Shown: positions 56,726-64,000 of the stretch, in pieces | Layout: each line of letters begins with the position of its first letter | Position numbering within the stretch: position 1 is the stretch's first letter | From: Burkholderia cepacia | GTDB lineage: Bacteria; Pseudomonadota; Gammaproteobacteria; Burkholderiales; Burkholderiaceae | Assembly: GCF_001039005.1 (NCBI RefSeq) | Contig: NZ_LDWR01000004.1 | Coordinates: 1-64,000, forward strand | Direction of reading: 5' to 3' | Length of the DNA stretch: 64,000 bases | The notes under the pieces: model-generated | Seen by the model: the letters and a program-made list of their open reading frames with translations, nothing else | Told to the model about the DNA's origin: nothing | The model's database searches: none | Program-made: the position numbers and the translations under genes

Positions 56726-57409
56726 ATGACCCTGCATATCGGCTTACTCGTGTTTCCGGGCGTCCAGCAACTCGATCTCACCGGCCCGCACGACGTGCTC
56801 GCGTCGCTACCGGACGCGGCCGTCCACTTGGTGTGGAAGTCGCGCGACGCCGTCGCGTCGAGCAGCGGCCTCGCGCTCGCGCCGACGTCGACGTTCGACG
56901 ACTGCCCGCCGCTCGACGTGATCTGCATCCCGGGCGGGATCGGGATCAACGACCTGCTGCTCGATGCCGAAACGATCGCGTTCGTGCAGCAGCGCGCGGC
57001 CACCGCGCGCTACGTGACGTCGGTCTGCACGGGCGCGCTGCTGCTCGGCGTGGCCGGCCTGCTGCGCGGGCGGCGCGCGACGACGCACTGGGCGTTCCAC
57101 GCGCTGCTCGAACCGCTGGGCGCGGTGCCCGTGCGCGAGCGCGTCGTGCGCGACGGCAACCTGATCACGGGCGGCGGCGTGACGGCCGGCATCGACTTCG
57201 CGCTGACGATCGCCGCGGAACTGGCCGGCGACGAAGAGGCGCAGGCGATCCAGCTGCAGCTCGAATACGCGCCCGCGCCACCGTTCGACGCGGGCTCGCC
57301 CGACACCGCGCCGGCGGCGGTCGTGAAGCGTGTTACCGAGCGGTCGGCGGCCGGCTTCGCGAAGCGCAAGCAGATCATCGAGCAGGCGCTGCGCGCGACG
57401 TCGCGCTGA
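56726..57409 (+). CDS. DJ-1/PfpI family protein (isonitrile hydratase-like)
   Basis: 227 residues, single class I GATase-like domain. IGLLVFPGVQQLDLTGPHDVLA, CIPGGIGIND, and nucleophile elbow VTSVCTGALLLGVAGLLRGRRATTHWAF match the InhA (isonitrile hydratase) subgroup, which hydrates isonitriles to N-substituted formamides; the activity is not proven here. The start at 56726 gives the conserved MTLHIGLLVFPG. First of a pair with the cupin gene, divergent from the GlxA-type regulator. Confidence 0.85.
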   Translation: MTLHIGLLVFPGVQQLDLTGPHDVLASLPDAAVHLVWKSRDAVASSSGLALAPTSTFDDCPPLDVICIPGGIGINDLLLDAETIAFVQQRAATARYVTSVCTGALLLGVAGLLRGRRATTHWAFHALLEPLGAVPVRERVVRDGNLITGGGVTAGIDFALTIAAELAGDEEAQAIQLQLEYAPAPPFDAGSPDTAPAAVVKRVTERSAAGFAKRKQIIEQALRATSR

Positions 57410-57468
57410 ATGTGGGTACGGGGAAACTGGCTGGCAGACGACGCGCATACGCGCCGGAGAACACATCG

Positions 57469-57780
57469 ATGAACATCATCCGCAGCGCCGCGTTCACCGC
57501 GGACCGCCCGTGGGGCGCGCTCGACATTGCAAACCTGAACGGCGTTACGGTCCGCCTGCACTGGACCGACCAGCCCTATCAATGGCATGTGAACGACGAC
57601 GAGGAAGTGTTCGCGGTGCTCGACGGTCGCGTCGAGATGCGCTATCGCGAAGCTGGCGTCGAGCACGCGACGGTGCTCGAAGCGGGCGACGTGTTCCATG
57701 CGACGGTCGGCACCGAGCACGTCGCGCATCCGCTTGGCGAAGCGCGCATCCTCGTGATCGAGACCGAAGGCAGCGTCTGA
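57469..57780 (+). CDS. Small cupin protein
   Basis: 103 residues, single cupin barrel: WHVNDDEEVFAVLDGRVEMRYRE and LEAGDVFHATVGTEHVAHPL. Metal-binding His and Glu of the cupin motifs are partly visible. The function is unknown; small cupins of this type often detoxify or sense small molecules. It lies 59 bp after the DJ-1/PfpI gene, likely same transcript. Convergent with the PAAR gene. Confidence 0.87.
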   Translation: MNIIRSAAFTADRPWGALDIANLNGVTVRLHWTDQPYQWHVNDDEEVFAVLDGRVEMRYREAGVEHATVLEAGDVFHATVGTEHVAHPLGEARILVIETEGSV

Positions 57781-57838
57781 CGGCCGGCGGCTGTACGTCG
57801 ATACAGCGCGGATGGCAACCGAATCCGCGCGGCGGGTT

Positions 57839-58123
57839 TCACCCCGTGATGGTGCCCGTCGCCTGCGACGCGATCAGTTTCGGCTGCGGCGTGCACAGGC
57901 ACTGGCACAGGTCGTGTTCGAGCGCGACGACCTTGCCCATCACGGTCATCGTCCGCTCGCCGCCATCCGACACGATCACGCCCGGCGACTTGCATGCGGC
58001 GCAGAACACGGGCGCGCCGAGATAGGCGAGTTCGCGTCCGTCGAACGATGAATTGGCGATCCCTTCGAGCACCACGCCGCCGTGGTCGGTGGTGTCGCCC
58101 TTCAGAATGAATTTGCGGCTCAT
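57839..58123 (-). CDS. PAAR-domain protein
   Basis: 94 residues, one PAAR domain: GDTTDHGGVVLEGIANSSFDG, VFCAACKSPGVIVSDGGERTMTVMGK, and a final HDLCQCLCTPQPKLIAS. PAAR proteins sharpen VgrG spikes of the T6SS and can carry effectors. It has no C-terminal toxin extension and no adjacent T6SS or effector genes, so it is a solitary PAAR that may pair with any VgrG in the cell, including that at 31526 (inference). Confidence 0.9.
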   Translation of the reverse strand: MSRKFILKGDTTDHGGVVLEGIANSSFDGRELAYLGAPVFCAACKSPGVIVSDGGERTMTVMGKVVALEHDLCQCLCTPQPKLIASQATGTITG

Positions 58124-58267
58124 GATGTCGGTTCTTCCCTCGGAAACGCCGCGCCGCGCGGCAGCGAGCCGCGCGCGGGCAGTCGGAATCCGCCCGTCGG
58201 TCGCGGTCGTCCCGGGAGCATATCACCCCGCGCGGCGGCCGCGTGCCGGTCGCCGCAGCCGCGCCCG

Positions 58268-59413
58268 TCAAAACTTGTGGCGAATCCCGATGCGCGCCAT
58301 CAGTTGACGGTCGTTCGACGACGAATCGTCGGCGGCCGGATTGTAGGCATGGTCGAGCGCCGTCCCCGTCGATCCGTTCACCTTCATGTAGCTGCCCTGG
58401 ATATACACGTCGGTCCGCTTCGACAGGTTGTAGTCCGCCATCAGGCCGACCGTCTGCCAATGCGGCCGGGATTTTCCGCCGGACGCGTCGAGCGACCCTT
58501 GCGTGTAGTAGTACATCGCGCCGAGCAGCAGCGCCGGCGTCACCTGGTACGTCGCGGTGACTTCATAGTTGTCGAACTTCAGGTGCGACACGGCCTGTCC
58601 CGCGGGCACGATCGAACCGCTGATGTATTGGAACGACGTCGGGTTCTTCATATCGCTGTGCGTGTAGACGAAGCCGAGCATCGCCTTGCCGAGCTGATAG
58701 TTGATGCCCGCACCGAACACGCGCTGGCGCTCCGCGAGGAAGCCCGCGTCGTCCGTGGTCACCGCGCCGACCGTGTTGGCGCCACCGCGATTGACGTTCA
58801 GGTAACCGACGCCGACCGTCAACGGACCGTTCGAATAACCAGCGCCGACGCTCTGCGCATTATTCAGCGAAAACTGGCCCGCGCTGTTCGAGAACGCGTA
58901 GGTTGCGCTCATCTGGAAGCCCGACAGATCGGCGCTGTAGAACTGCACCGCGTTGTCGAGCCGGAAGAAGTTGTCCGTGTTGTCGTTGCCGTACGGGTGA
59001 TCGAAGATGAAGCCGCCCCAACTGCCGTTCGCGGTCAACGGCCCGAGGAATTCGACCAGCGAGTCGTACTGGCGGCCGAACGTCAGCGTACCCACACCGT
59101 CCTTCGACAGACCAACATAAGCCTGGCGGCCGAATTCGCGGCCGCCCTGGTTGAGCCGGCCGGTGTTGACGTCGAAACCGTTCTCGAGCCTGAACACGGC
59201 CTTGAACCCGCCGCCGAGATCCTCGCCGCCCTTGATCCCCCAGCGGCTGCCCTGCACGATGCCGCTCGACATTTCCCACGCCGAGTGGCCGTTCACGTTG
59301 CTCGTGTAGTTCACGCCTTCGTCGATCAATCCGTACAGCGTGACGCTGTTTTGGGCGTGCGCCGACGTTACCGCGCCGCCGGCCAGCAACAGGCCGATCA
59401 TCTGCTTCTTCAT
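58268..59413 (-). CDS. Gram-negative general porin (OmpC/Opc family)
   Basis: Outer-membrane trimeric porin, 381 residues. Signal peptide MKKQMIGLLLAGGAVTSAHA, mature start QNSVTLYGLIDEGVNYTSN as in Burkholderia porins; repeated aromatic-ended beta strands; the final residues end in RIGIRHKF with terminal Phe required for BAM insertion. The start follows GGAGGAG. Stands with the amino-acid binding protein gene on the same strand, so it may admit its substrates (inference). Confidence 0.95.
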   Translation of the reverse strand: MKKQMIGLLLAGGAVTSAHAQNSVTLYGLIDEGVNYTSNVNGHSAWEMSSGIVQGSRWGIKGGEDLGGGFKAVFRLENGFDVNTGRLNQGGREFGRQAYVGLSKDGVGTLTFGRQYDSLVEFLGPLTANGSWGGFIFDHPYGNDNTDNFFRLDNAVQFYSADLSGFQMSATYAFSNSAGQFSLNNAQSVGAGYSNGPLTVGVGYLNVNRGGANTVGAVTTDDAGFLAERQRVFGAGINYQLGKAMLGFVYTHSDMKNPTSFQYISGSIVPAGQAVSHLKFDNYEVTATYQVTPALLLGAMYYYTQGSLDASGGKSRPHWQTVGLMADYNLSKRTDVYIQGSYMKVNGSTGTALDHAYNPAADDSSSNDRQLMARIGIRHKF

Positions 59414-59571
59414 GTTTCAGTCTCCTCCGATTTGCCGAACAGGCGGGACGGTCGGCCGCGAGCACGCACGACGCGCTCGTTGCGCGCGTGCGCCGTCCCC
59501 GGCATGCGTCGGTGGATGTCGCGAATCCGTCGGTCCCGCGTCAGACGCCCGGGAAACCCGGGACGTCACGC

Positions 59572-60351
59572 TTACTCGCCGTAGATATCGAACATGAAAT
59601 AATTGCGCGCGAGCTTGTCGTACTCGCCGCTCTTGCGAATGGACGCGATCGCCTGATTGATCTTCGCCGCGAGCTGCGTGTCGCCCTTGCGGATACCGAT
59701 CGCGACACCTTCGCCCGCTGCACGCTTGTCCTTGACCTCGGCGCCGGCAAACGCGAACGCCTTGCCGCGCGGCGTGCGCAGGAACCCGATGTCGGCCTGG
59801 ACGGCCGCCTGGAACGACGCGTCGAGGCGGCCGGTCGTGAGGTCCTGATAGATCTGGTCGGTACCCGGATACGACACGACCTCCACGCCCTTCGATGCCC
59901 ATTCGGCCCGCGCATAGGTCTCCTGCAACGACCCTTGCTGAACGCCGATCCGGCGCCCCTTCAACGATGCCGCGGTCGGCTGCAACGTGGAGCCCGCCCG
60001 GGCGATCAGGCGCGGCGCGCCCGAATAGAGACGCTCGGTGAAATCGATCTGCTGCCGGCGCGCCGGCGTGGCCGTCATCGCCGACAGGATCGCGTCGAAC
60101 TTGCGCGCCTTCAGCGCGGGAATGATCGCGTCGAAGCCCTGCTCCACCCATACGCAACGCATACGCAGGTTCGCGCAGATCGCATTGCCGAGATCGACGT
60201 CGAAGCCGACGAACGAACCGTCGGGCAGCTTCGATTCGAACGGCGGATAGGTCGGATCGATGCCGAAGCGAAGGGTCTGCAGTTCACCCGCGGAAGCGAG
60301 CAGCGGAATGGCGCAGAGCGCGAACAGACTAGAGCGGACAAGGCGTTTCAT
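59572..60351 (-). CDS. Polar amino acid ABC transporter substrate-binding protein
   Basis: Periplasmic binding protein, 259 residues, SBP_bac_3 family close to the Lys/Arg/Orn/His group. Signal peptide MKRLVRSSLFALCAIPLLASAGE; LRFGIDPTYPPFESKLPDG, FVGFDVDLGNAICANL, and RLYSGAPRLIARAGST are typical. No permease or ATPase genes of an ABC system adjoin it, so it is an orphan binding protein that would use a permease encoded elsewhere. Between the porin and the M20 amidohydrolase on the same strand. Confidence 0.92.
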   Translation of the reverse strand: MKRLVRSSLFALCAIPLLASAGELQTLRFGIDPTYPPFESKLPDGSFVGFDVDLGNAICANLRMRCVWVEQGFDAIIPALKARKFDAILSAMTATPARRQQIDFTERLYSGAPRLIARAGSTLQPTAASLKGRRIGVQQGSLQETYARAEWASKGVEVVSYPGTDQIYQDLTTGRLDASFQAAVQADIGFLRTPRGKAFAFAGAEVKDKRAAGEGVAIGIRKGDTQLAAKINQAIASIRKSGEYDKLARNYFMFDIYGE

Positions 60352-60473
60352 GGTGTCTCCAAGCCAGGATGAGAAAGCACGTTCGCGCGTGACACGAACG
60401 CGTTGCCGTCAATGTTTGTTAGAACGGCAGGCAGGCGACGGCGCCTGTCTGCTCCGGGTGAAGCAGGGCCGCG

Positions 60474-61652
60474 TTATGCAAGGAAGCGTTCGACCAGCCG
60501 GACCCAGTAACTCGCGCCGGTCAGCAGGATGTCGTCGTTGAAGTCGTAACCCGGGTTGTGGACCATGCATCCGCCCTTGCCCTCACCGTTGCCGATCAAC
60601 AGGTAACAGCCGGGGCAGCGCTCGAGCACATACGCGAAATCCTCGCTGTTCGTGATCGGCTTCATGTCGCGGACGAGTCCGCCGTCGCCGAGCCAGTCGC
60701 GGGCGACGGATTCGGCCAGCCGGGTCTCGTCGGGGTGATTGATCAGCACCGGATAACCGCGCTCGTACTCGACCTCCGCCCGCGCGCCGAAACCCTCCGC
60801 GTGAGCGTGCGCAAGCGCGGTGATCCGCGCTTGCAGCAGGTCGCGCACGCCGGGATCGAGCGCACGCACCGACAGGCCGATGACGGCGGCGTCAGGAACG
60901 ATGTTGGACGCACTGCCCGCGTGGATCGATCCGACCGTCACGATGGCCGTTTCGAGTGGATCGACATTGCGTGCCACCACCGTTTGCAGCGCCATGACGA
61001 GCGACGCGCTCGCGACGACCGGGTCGACCGTCTTGTGCGGGATTGCGCCGTGGCCGCCGTAACCGGCGATGCGAATCGTGACCGAGTCGGCGGATGCCAT
61101 GAAGGCACCGCTTCGGAATCCGAACTGGCCAGCCGGCAAGCCCGGCATGTTGTGCATCGCGAATACGGCATCGCACGGGAAGCGCTCGAGTAAACCTTCT
61201 TCGAGCATTCGCAGCGCACCGCCGCCGCTTTCTTCCGCCGGCTGGAAGATCACGCGCACGGTGCCCGAAAAGCACCGGTTCTGCGCCAGATACCGCGCGG
61301 CGGCGAGGAGCATCGCCGTATGTCCGTCGTGACCGCAGGCATGCATGACGCCTGGGTTCGTGCTCGCATACGGCAACCCGGTTGCCTCGACGATCGGCAA
61401 CGCATCCATGTCCGCCCGGAGTCCGATCGTGCGTCCGGCGCCGTTGCCGAGTGTCCCGACGACACCGGTATCGCCGATCCCGCAATGCACGTCGTAGCCC
61501 CACTGCGCAAGACGTTCCGCGACCAGTGCGCTCGTCGCGTATTCCTGGAAGCTCAGCTCCGGATCGGCATGAATCTGCCGACGCAGCGCGATCATCTCGC
61601 GTTCGATATTGCGCATGCCTTGCGGCACGAATTCATTGGACGAGATGGACAT
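60474..61652 (-). CDS. M20 family amidohydrolase (hippurate hydrolase/aminoacylase-like)
   Basis: 392 residues, cytoplasmic metallo-enzyme. Metal-binding motifs MHACGHDGHTAMLLAAARYL and PAEESGGGALRMLEEG, then EDFAYVLERCPGCYLLIGNG near the C-terminus. The subgroup removes acyl groups from amino acids. The start at 61652 follows GAAGC. It is divergent from a LysR regulator with a palindrome between; with the binding protein and porin it could form an uptake and hydrolysis route for acyl-amino acids or peptides (inference). Confidence 0.9.
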   Translation of the reverse strand: MSISSNEFVPQGMRNIEREMIALRRQIHADPELSFQEYATSALVAERLAQWGYDVHCGIGDTGVVGTLGNGAGRTIGLRADMDALPIVEATGLPYASTNPGVMHACGHDGHTAMLLAAARYLAQNRCFSGTVRVIFQPAEESGGGALRMLEEGLLERFPCDAVFAMHNMPGLPAGQFGFRSGAFMASADSVTIRIAGYGGHGAIPHKTVDPVVASASLVMALQTVVARNVDPLETAIVTVGSIHAGSASNIVPDAAVIGLSVRALDPGVRDLLQARITALAHAHAEGFGARAEVEYERGYPVLINHPDETRLAESVARDWLGDGGLVRDMKPITNSEDFAYVLERCPGCYLLIGNGEGKGGCMVHNPGYDFNDDILLTGASYWVRLVERFLA

Positions 61653-61730
61653 GAAGAGGCTTCCGTGTAGGTCAGACAACCAAGGCGGAGCCGATCATAA
61701 GCAGCGCAATTCGTCCCCGGAAGCCGCAAT

Positions 61731-61757
61731 TTGGTTATATTGACAACCAATGGTTAT
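61731..61757. promoter_or_regulatory. Probable LysR-type operator
   Basis: TTGGTT-N8-AACCAA palindrome followed by a further TGGTTAT half site, in the gap between the divergent M20 amidohydrolase and LysR genes, 25-51 bp before the LysR start. Position and symmetry fit autoregulation and activation by that LysR protein. Confidence 0.55.
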
Positions 61758-61781
61758 CACGGTGCACGGCACGCCTATCGT

Positions 61782-62735
61782 ATGAAAAATCATCAGATCC
61801 ATGCATTGGTCGCGGTCGCCGACGCGGGCAGCATCCGGGCGGCGGCAAGGCTGCTCGGCGTATCGCAGGCTGCGGTGACGAAGGCGCTGCGCGAACTCGA
61901 GCAGGAGCAGAAACTGACGCTGCTGTCGCGCAGCTCGAGCGGCGTCAGCCTCACCGACGCCGGGCATACGCTACTGGGTCATGCACGGCTGATCATCGGG
62001 CAGTTCGAACGCGCGAACGACGCGCTCGCCCGGCTGCGCGGCGACCAGACCGGCAAGCTCACGATCGCAGTCACGCCGCTTGTCATGCTGACGTTCATGA
62101 CCGAAGCGATCACGCTGTTCCGCAAGCAGATGCCGAAGGTGCAGCTCGAGATCTTCGAGGGCCTGACGGCCGTCGCGTTGCCGCGGCTGCGGGAGGGCAC
62201 GCTGGACCTGTCGGTCGTGCCACTGACGTCGGTCGTGTCGAGCCGGGAATTCGATCACGAGCCGCTGTTCTCGTATCAGTCGTGCGTGGTGGCACGGCGC
62301 GGCCACCCGCTCGCGAACCGGCGTTCGATTCACGATCTGCTCGAGCAGGACTGGGCGGTCAACTACACGGCGACCAGCTATGACGAGACGATGCACAACA
62401 TCTTCTGGCAGCACGGCGCCGCGATCGATCGTTCCCGCCTGCATTGCGCCCATTCCAGCGCGCTGATGCTGGAACTCGTCCGCCGCAACGACATGCTCAG
62501 CCATTGCCCCGAGCCGCTGCTCCTCACCGATGCGATGCGCGACTGGGCACATCCACTCGAGCTCGCCGAGCGCTTCGACGCCGGCCGCGTCGCCGTCATC
62601 GGCCTGCACAACGCGATGCGCAGCCAGGCAAGCCAGTGCTTCGTCGACAGCCTGTCGCAAACGATCCGCAAGCGCAGCCGCTCGGCCGCAACGGAGAACC
62701 AGCGGCTGTTCGATCAACTCGACCTGCTGCTATGA
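61782..62735 (+). CDS. LysR-family regulator divergent from the M20 amidohydrolase
   Basis: 317 residues. Winged HTH (IHALVAVADAGSIRAAARLLGVSQAAVTKALRELEQE), then a LysR substrate domain (GKLTIAVTPLVMLTFMTEAI, EGTLDLSVVPLTS). The start at 61782 gives MKNHQIHALV; an upstream ATG would begin inside the palindrome. Likely regulator of the M20 hydrolase gene and perhaps the binding protein downstream of it. Confidence 0.9.
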   Translation: MKNHQIHALVAVADAGSIRAAARLLGVSQAAVTKALRELEQEQKLTLLSRSSSGVSLTDAGHTLLGHARLIIGQFERANDALARLRGDQTGKLTIAVTPLVMLTFMTEAITLFRKQMPKVQLEIFEGLTAVALPRLREGTLDLSVVPLTSVVSSREFDHEPLFSYQSCVVARRGHPLANRRSIHDLLEQDWAVNYTATSYDETMHNIFWQHGAAIDRSRLHCAHSSALMLELVRRNDMLSHCPEPLLLTDAMRDWAHPLELAERFDAGRVAVIGLHNAMRSQASQCFVDSLSQTIRKRSRSAATENQRLFDQLDLLL

Positions 62736-62825
62736 ACGGGTACGTCGACGGCGAGCGCGGAATCGATCGGGGCTGCACGCCTGCGGTCGGCCGGCACGTC
62801 GAACCCGCCGGCTACCGCACCCGAG

Positions 62826-63218
62826 TCAGACGAACAGCGCGATGCACAGCGCGGCACCGCACAGATACGTGCCGAGCGCACCGATGAAACGCACGGGATT
62901 CGGCGCGGCCATCGTCGGCCACGCGAGCAATCCGATCACGAGCAGACAGCGGCACGCGGTCGCCACGACGATCAGCGACAGAATCGCGCGCGACGGATCG
63001 TGTGCGCCGAAATAGAGGAACAGCACCGCGAGAAACGGCGCGTATTCGGCCGTGTTGCCGTGCGCGCGCACGATCTTGTGCAGCCCGTTGGTGGGATCGG
63101 CGGCACACCCGGTTCCGGTGGTGTGCCGGAAGCGCGTGACGGACACGACGAGGCCGAGGCCAAACAACAGCAGCCCGAGGATGGCCGTGCAAACGAGCGC
63201 GACGGGATGGATCGACAT
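62826..63218 (-). CDS. MAPEG family membrane protein
   Basis: 130 residues with about four helices: VALVCTAILGLLLFGLGLVVSVTR, the conserved RAHGNTAEYAPFLAVLFLY motif and FIGALGTYLCGAALCIALFV. MAPEG proteins are membrane glutathione-transferase-related enzymes; the bacterial substrate is unknown. The start at 63218 is the first that gives the complete first helix; the longer frame is Arg-rich shadow. Confidence 0.88.
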   Translation of the reverse strand: MSIHPVALVCTAILGLLLFGLGLVVSVTRFRHTTGTGCAADPTNGLHKIVRAHGNTAEYAPFLAVLFLYFGAHDPSRAILSLIVVATACRCLLVIGLLAWPTMAAPNPVRFIGALGTYLCGAALCIALFV

Positions 63219-63639
63219 GGGGCTCCCGGCGAAAGCGGAAATGCGCCGCACATCCGGCGATCCTACCCTCCGCCTGCGTGCGCGACCATCACGGAAACCC
63301 GTAGCGTCTACACATGCCGCCGACGATTTCGCGAACAGGTTCCGGCCCGATTTGCAGCGATACTGCGCCGCACGAAACCGGTGCATCGGCCACCTGCGCA
63401 GCCACCCGGGCCTGCCCGCGGACACCCTTGTCGCGCGGAACCTTCGGCGCGAAACGCGCAAACGTTAGCCCGCGGCGGCGCGCGCCGCCGCACCGCAACG
63501 CCGGTTGCCGCGCGTCACAGGCACGCGCGTTGCGTCTGCGCATCTCGGTAGAGAACCACCCTTGGCAGCCCGCCGTTGAGGACTACACTAATCCTTAATG
63601 GGGTGCGGCCGGAGCCCGCGCCTTCAGGGAGACGCCGCC
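63219..63639. other. Gene-free interval with probable promoter of the transglycosylase gene
   Basis: About 420 bp with no supported gene; all short ORFs are Arg-rich shadows. TTGGCA (63562) and TACACT (63584) lie 16 bp apart and could drive the gene at 63640. Confidence 0.5.
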
Positions 63640-64000
63640 ATGAATCGGCCGCTGAATCGTATCCTGCCGCGCGTGACCGGTCTCGCATCGGTCTGGACGT
63701 GGGTCAAGTGGTCTTTGCTCGCCGCGCTGTTGATCGCGGCGGCAATCGTTGCGCGACTCGTGCAGACCGAGATCGAAACGTCCCGGCTGCAGGCGCACTA
63801 CCTGTCCGAGCTCACCCGCGACGTCGGCTACACGGTCGAGACGGGCCCGAGCGATCACATCCGCTTCCCCGCGAACGGCCCTTACGACCAGCGCCTCGGC
63901 TACGCGATGATTCCGTCGTTCCAGGAACGGTTGCTCGCGCGCGGTTTCGTCGTCAGCAAGCAGGCGCGCGATTCGCAGCGGATGCTGTCGCTCGGCGATC
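63640..64000 (+). CDS. GT51 peptidoglycan transglycosylase-like protein, N-terminal part
   Basis: First 120 codons; the gene continues beyond the right edge. One membrane helix (about 23-42, VKWSLLAALLIAAAIVARLV) is followed by a periplasmic domain containing SGPYDQRLGY-like sequence (seen as NGPYDQRLGYAMIPSFQERL), which precedes the glycosyltransferase 51 domain in a Burkholderia family of transglycosylases as I remember it. The catalytic part is not in the window, so the call is tentative. The start follows AGGGAG. Confidence 0.5.
   Translation, partial: MNRPLNRILPRVTGLASVWTWVKWSLLAALLIAAAIVARLVQTEIETSRLQAHYLSELTRDVGYTVETGPSDHIRFPANGPYDQRLGYAMIPSFQERLLARGFVVSKQARDSQRMLSLGD

Overview
The window looks like chromosome 1 of a Burkholderia cepacia complex bacterium, close to B. 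cenocepacia. Evidence: GC is roughly 65-68% with long antisense shadow ORFs. The left edge carries an AcrB/MexB-type RND operon with a divergent TetR repressor, matching BpeAB-OprB/BpeR. An HtrA protease follows a QseB/QseC-like two-component pair. A type IV pilin sits beside a PglL O-oligosaccharyltransferase, next to TerC, sucCD and recX-recA. The gene order fits what I remember of B. cenocepacia; no search was run.

Layout. 1-3012: bpeB (partial), bpeA and divergent bpeR with an AcrR-like operator. 3062-6618: isochorismatase-fold hydrolase, GlxA/FtrA-type regulator, CoxG-like protein, DUF427 protein and a small secreted protein. 6723-12064: htrA, sensor kinase and response regulator (one minus-strand operon) with a phased CTTAA repeat array in front of htrA, then dacB. 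12359-14499: fatty-acid-hydroxylase-type membrane protein and a GDSL lipoprotein. 14581-22902: sua5, purK, purE, purC, fba, pyk, pgk, all on the minus strand. 23183-30747: azlCD, ilvE, zinc-finger protein, waaF, SnoaL-like protein, YheT hydrolase, a hypothetical protein and a BepA-like M48 protease.

30919-41104 is the accessory part. Two near-identical moaC genes in direct orientation (483 bp, 5 mismatches) bracket about 8 kb. That segment holds a type VI secretion spike gene (vgrG), a gene overlapping its end that looks like a cargo effector, and two tandem membrane-anchored, Asp-box (BNR) repeat proteins that look like periplasmic immunity proteins. A secreted protein of unknown function follows. 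Immediately left of the second moaC is an 80-bp copy of the 3' end of a nearby lipoprotein gene. The effector/immunity genes have lower GC than their surroundings. This cassette and its flanking duplications are the best candidate here for an undescribed system.

41398-54394 returns to core genes: pglL, pilin, TerC, sucD, sucC, a DUF2889 protein, recX, recA (SOS box), a TctD/TctE-like two-component pair, an MHS-family MFS transporter with a large inserted loop, and tRNA-Met. 54487-64000 is a more variable metabolic and regulatory stretch: LysR regulator, GlxA regulator divergent from a DJ-1/PfpI protein and a cupin, a lone PAAR protein (a possible tip for the VgrG spike), a porin, an amino-acid binding protein, an M20 amidohydrolase with divergent LysR regulator, a MAPEG protein, and the start of a GT51 transglycosylase-like protein.
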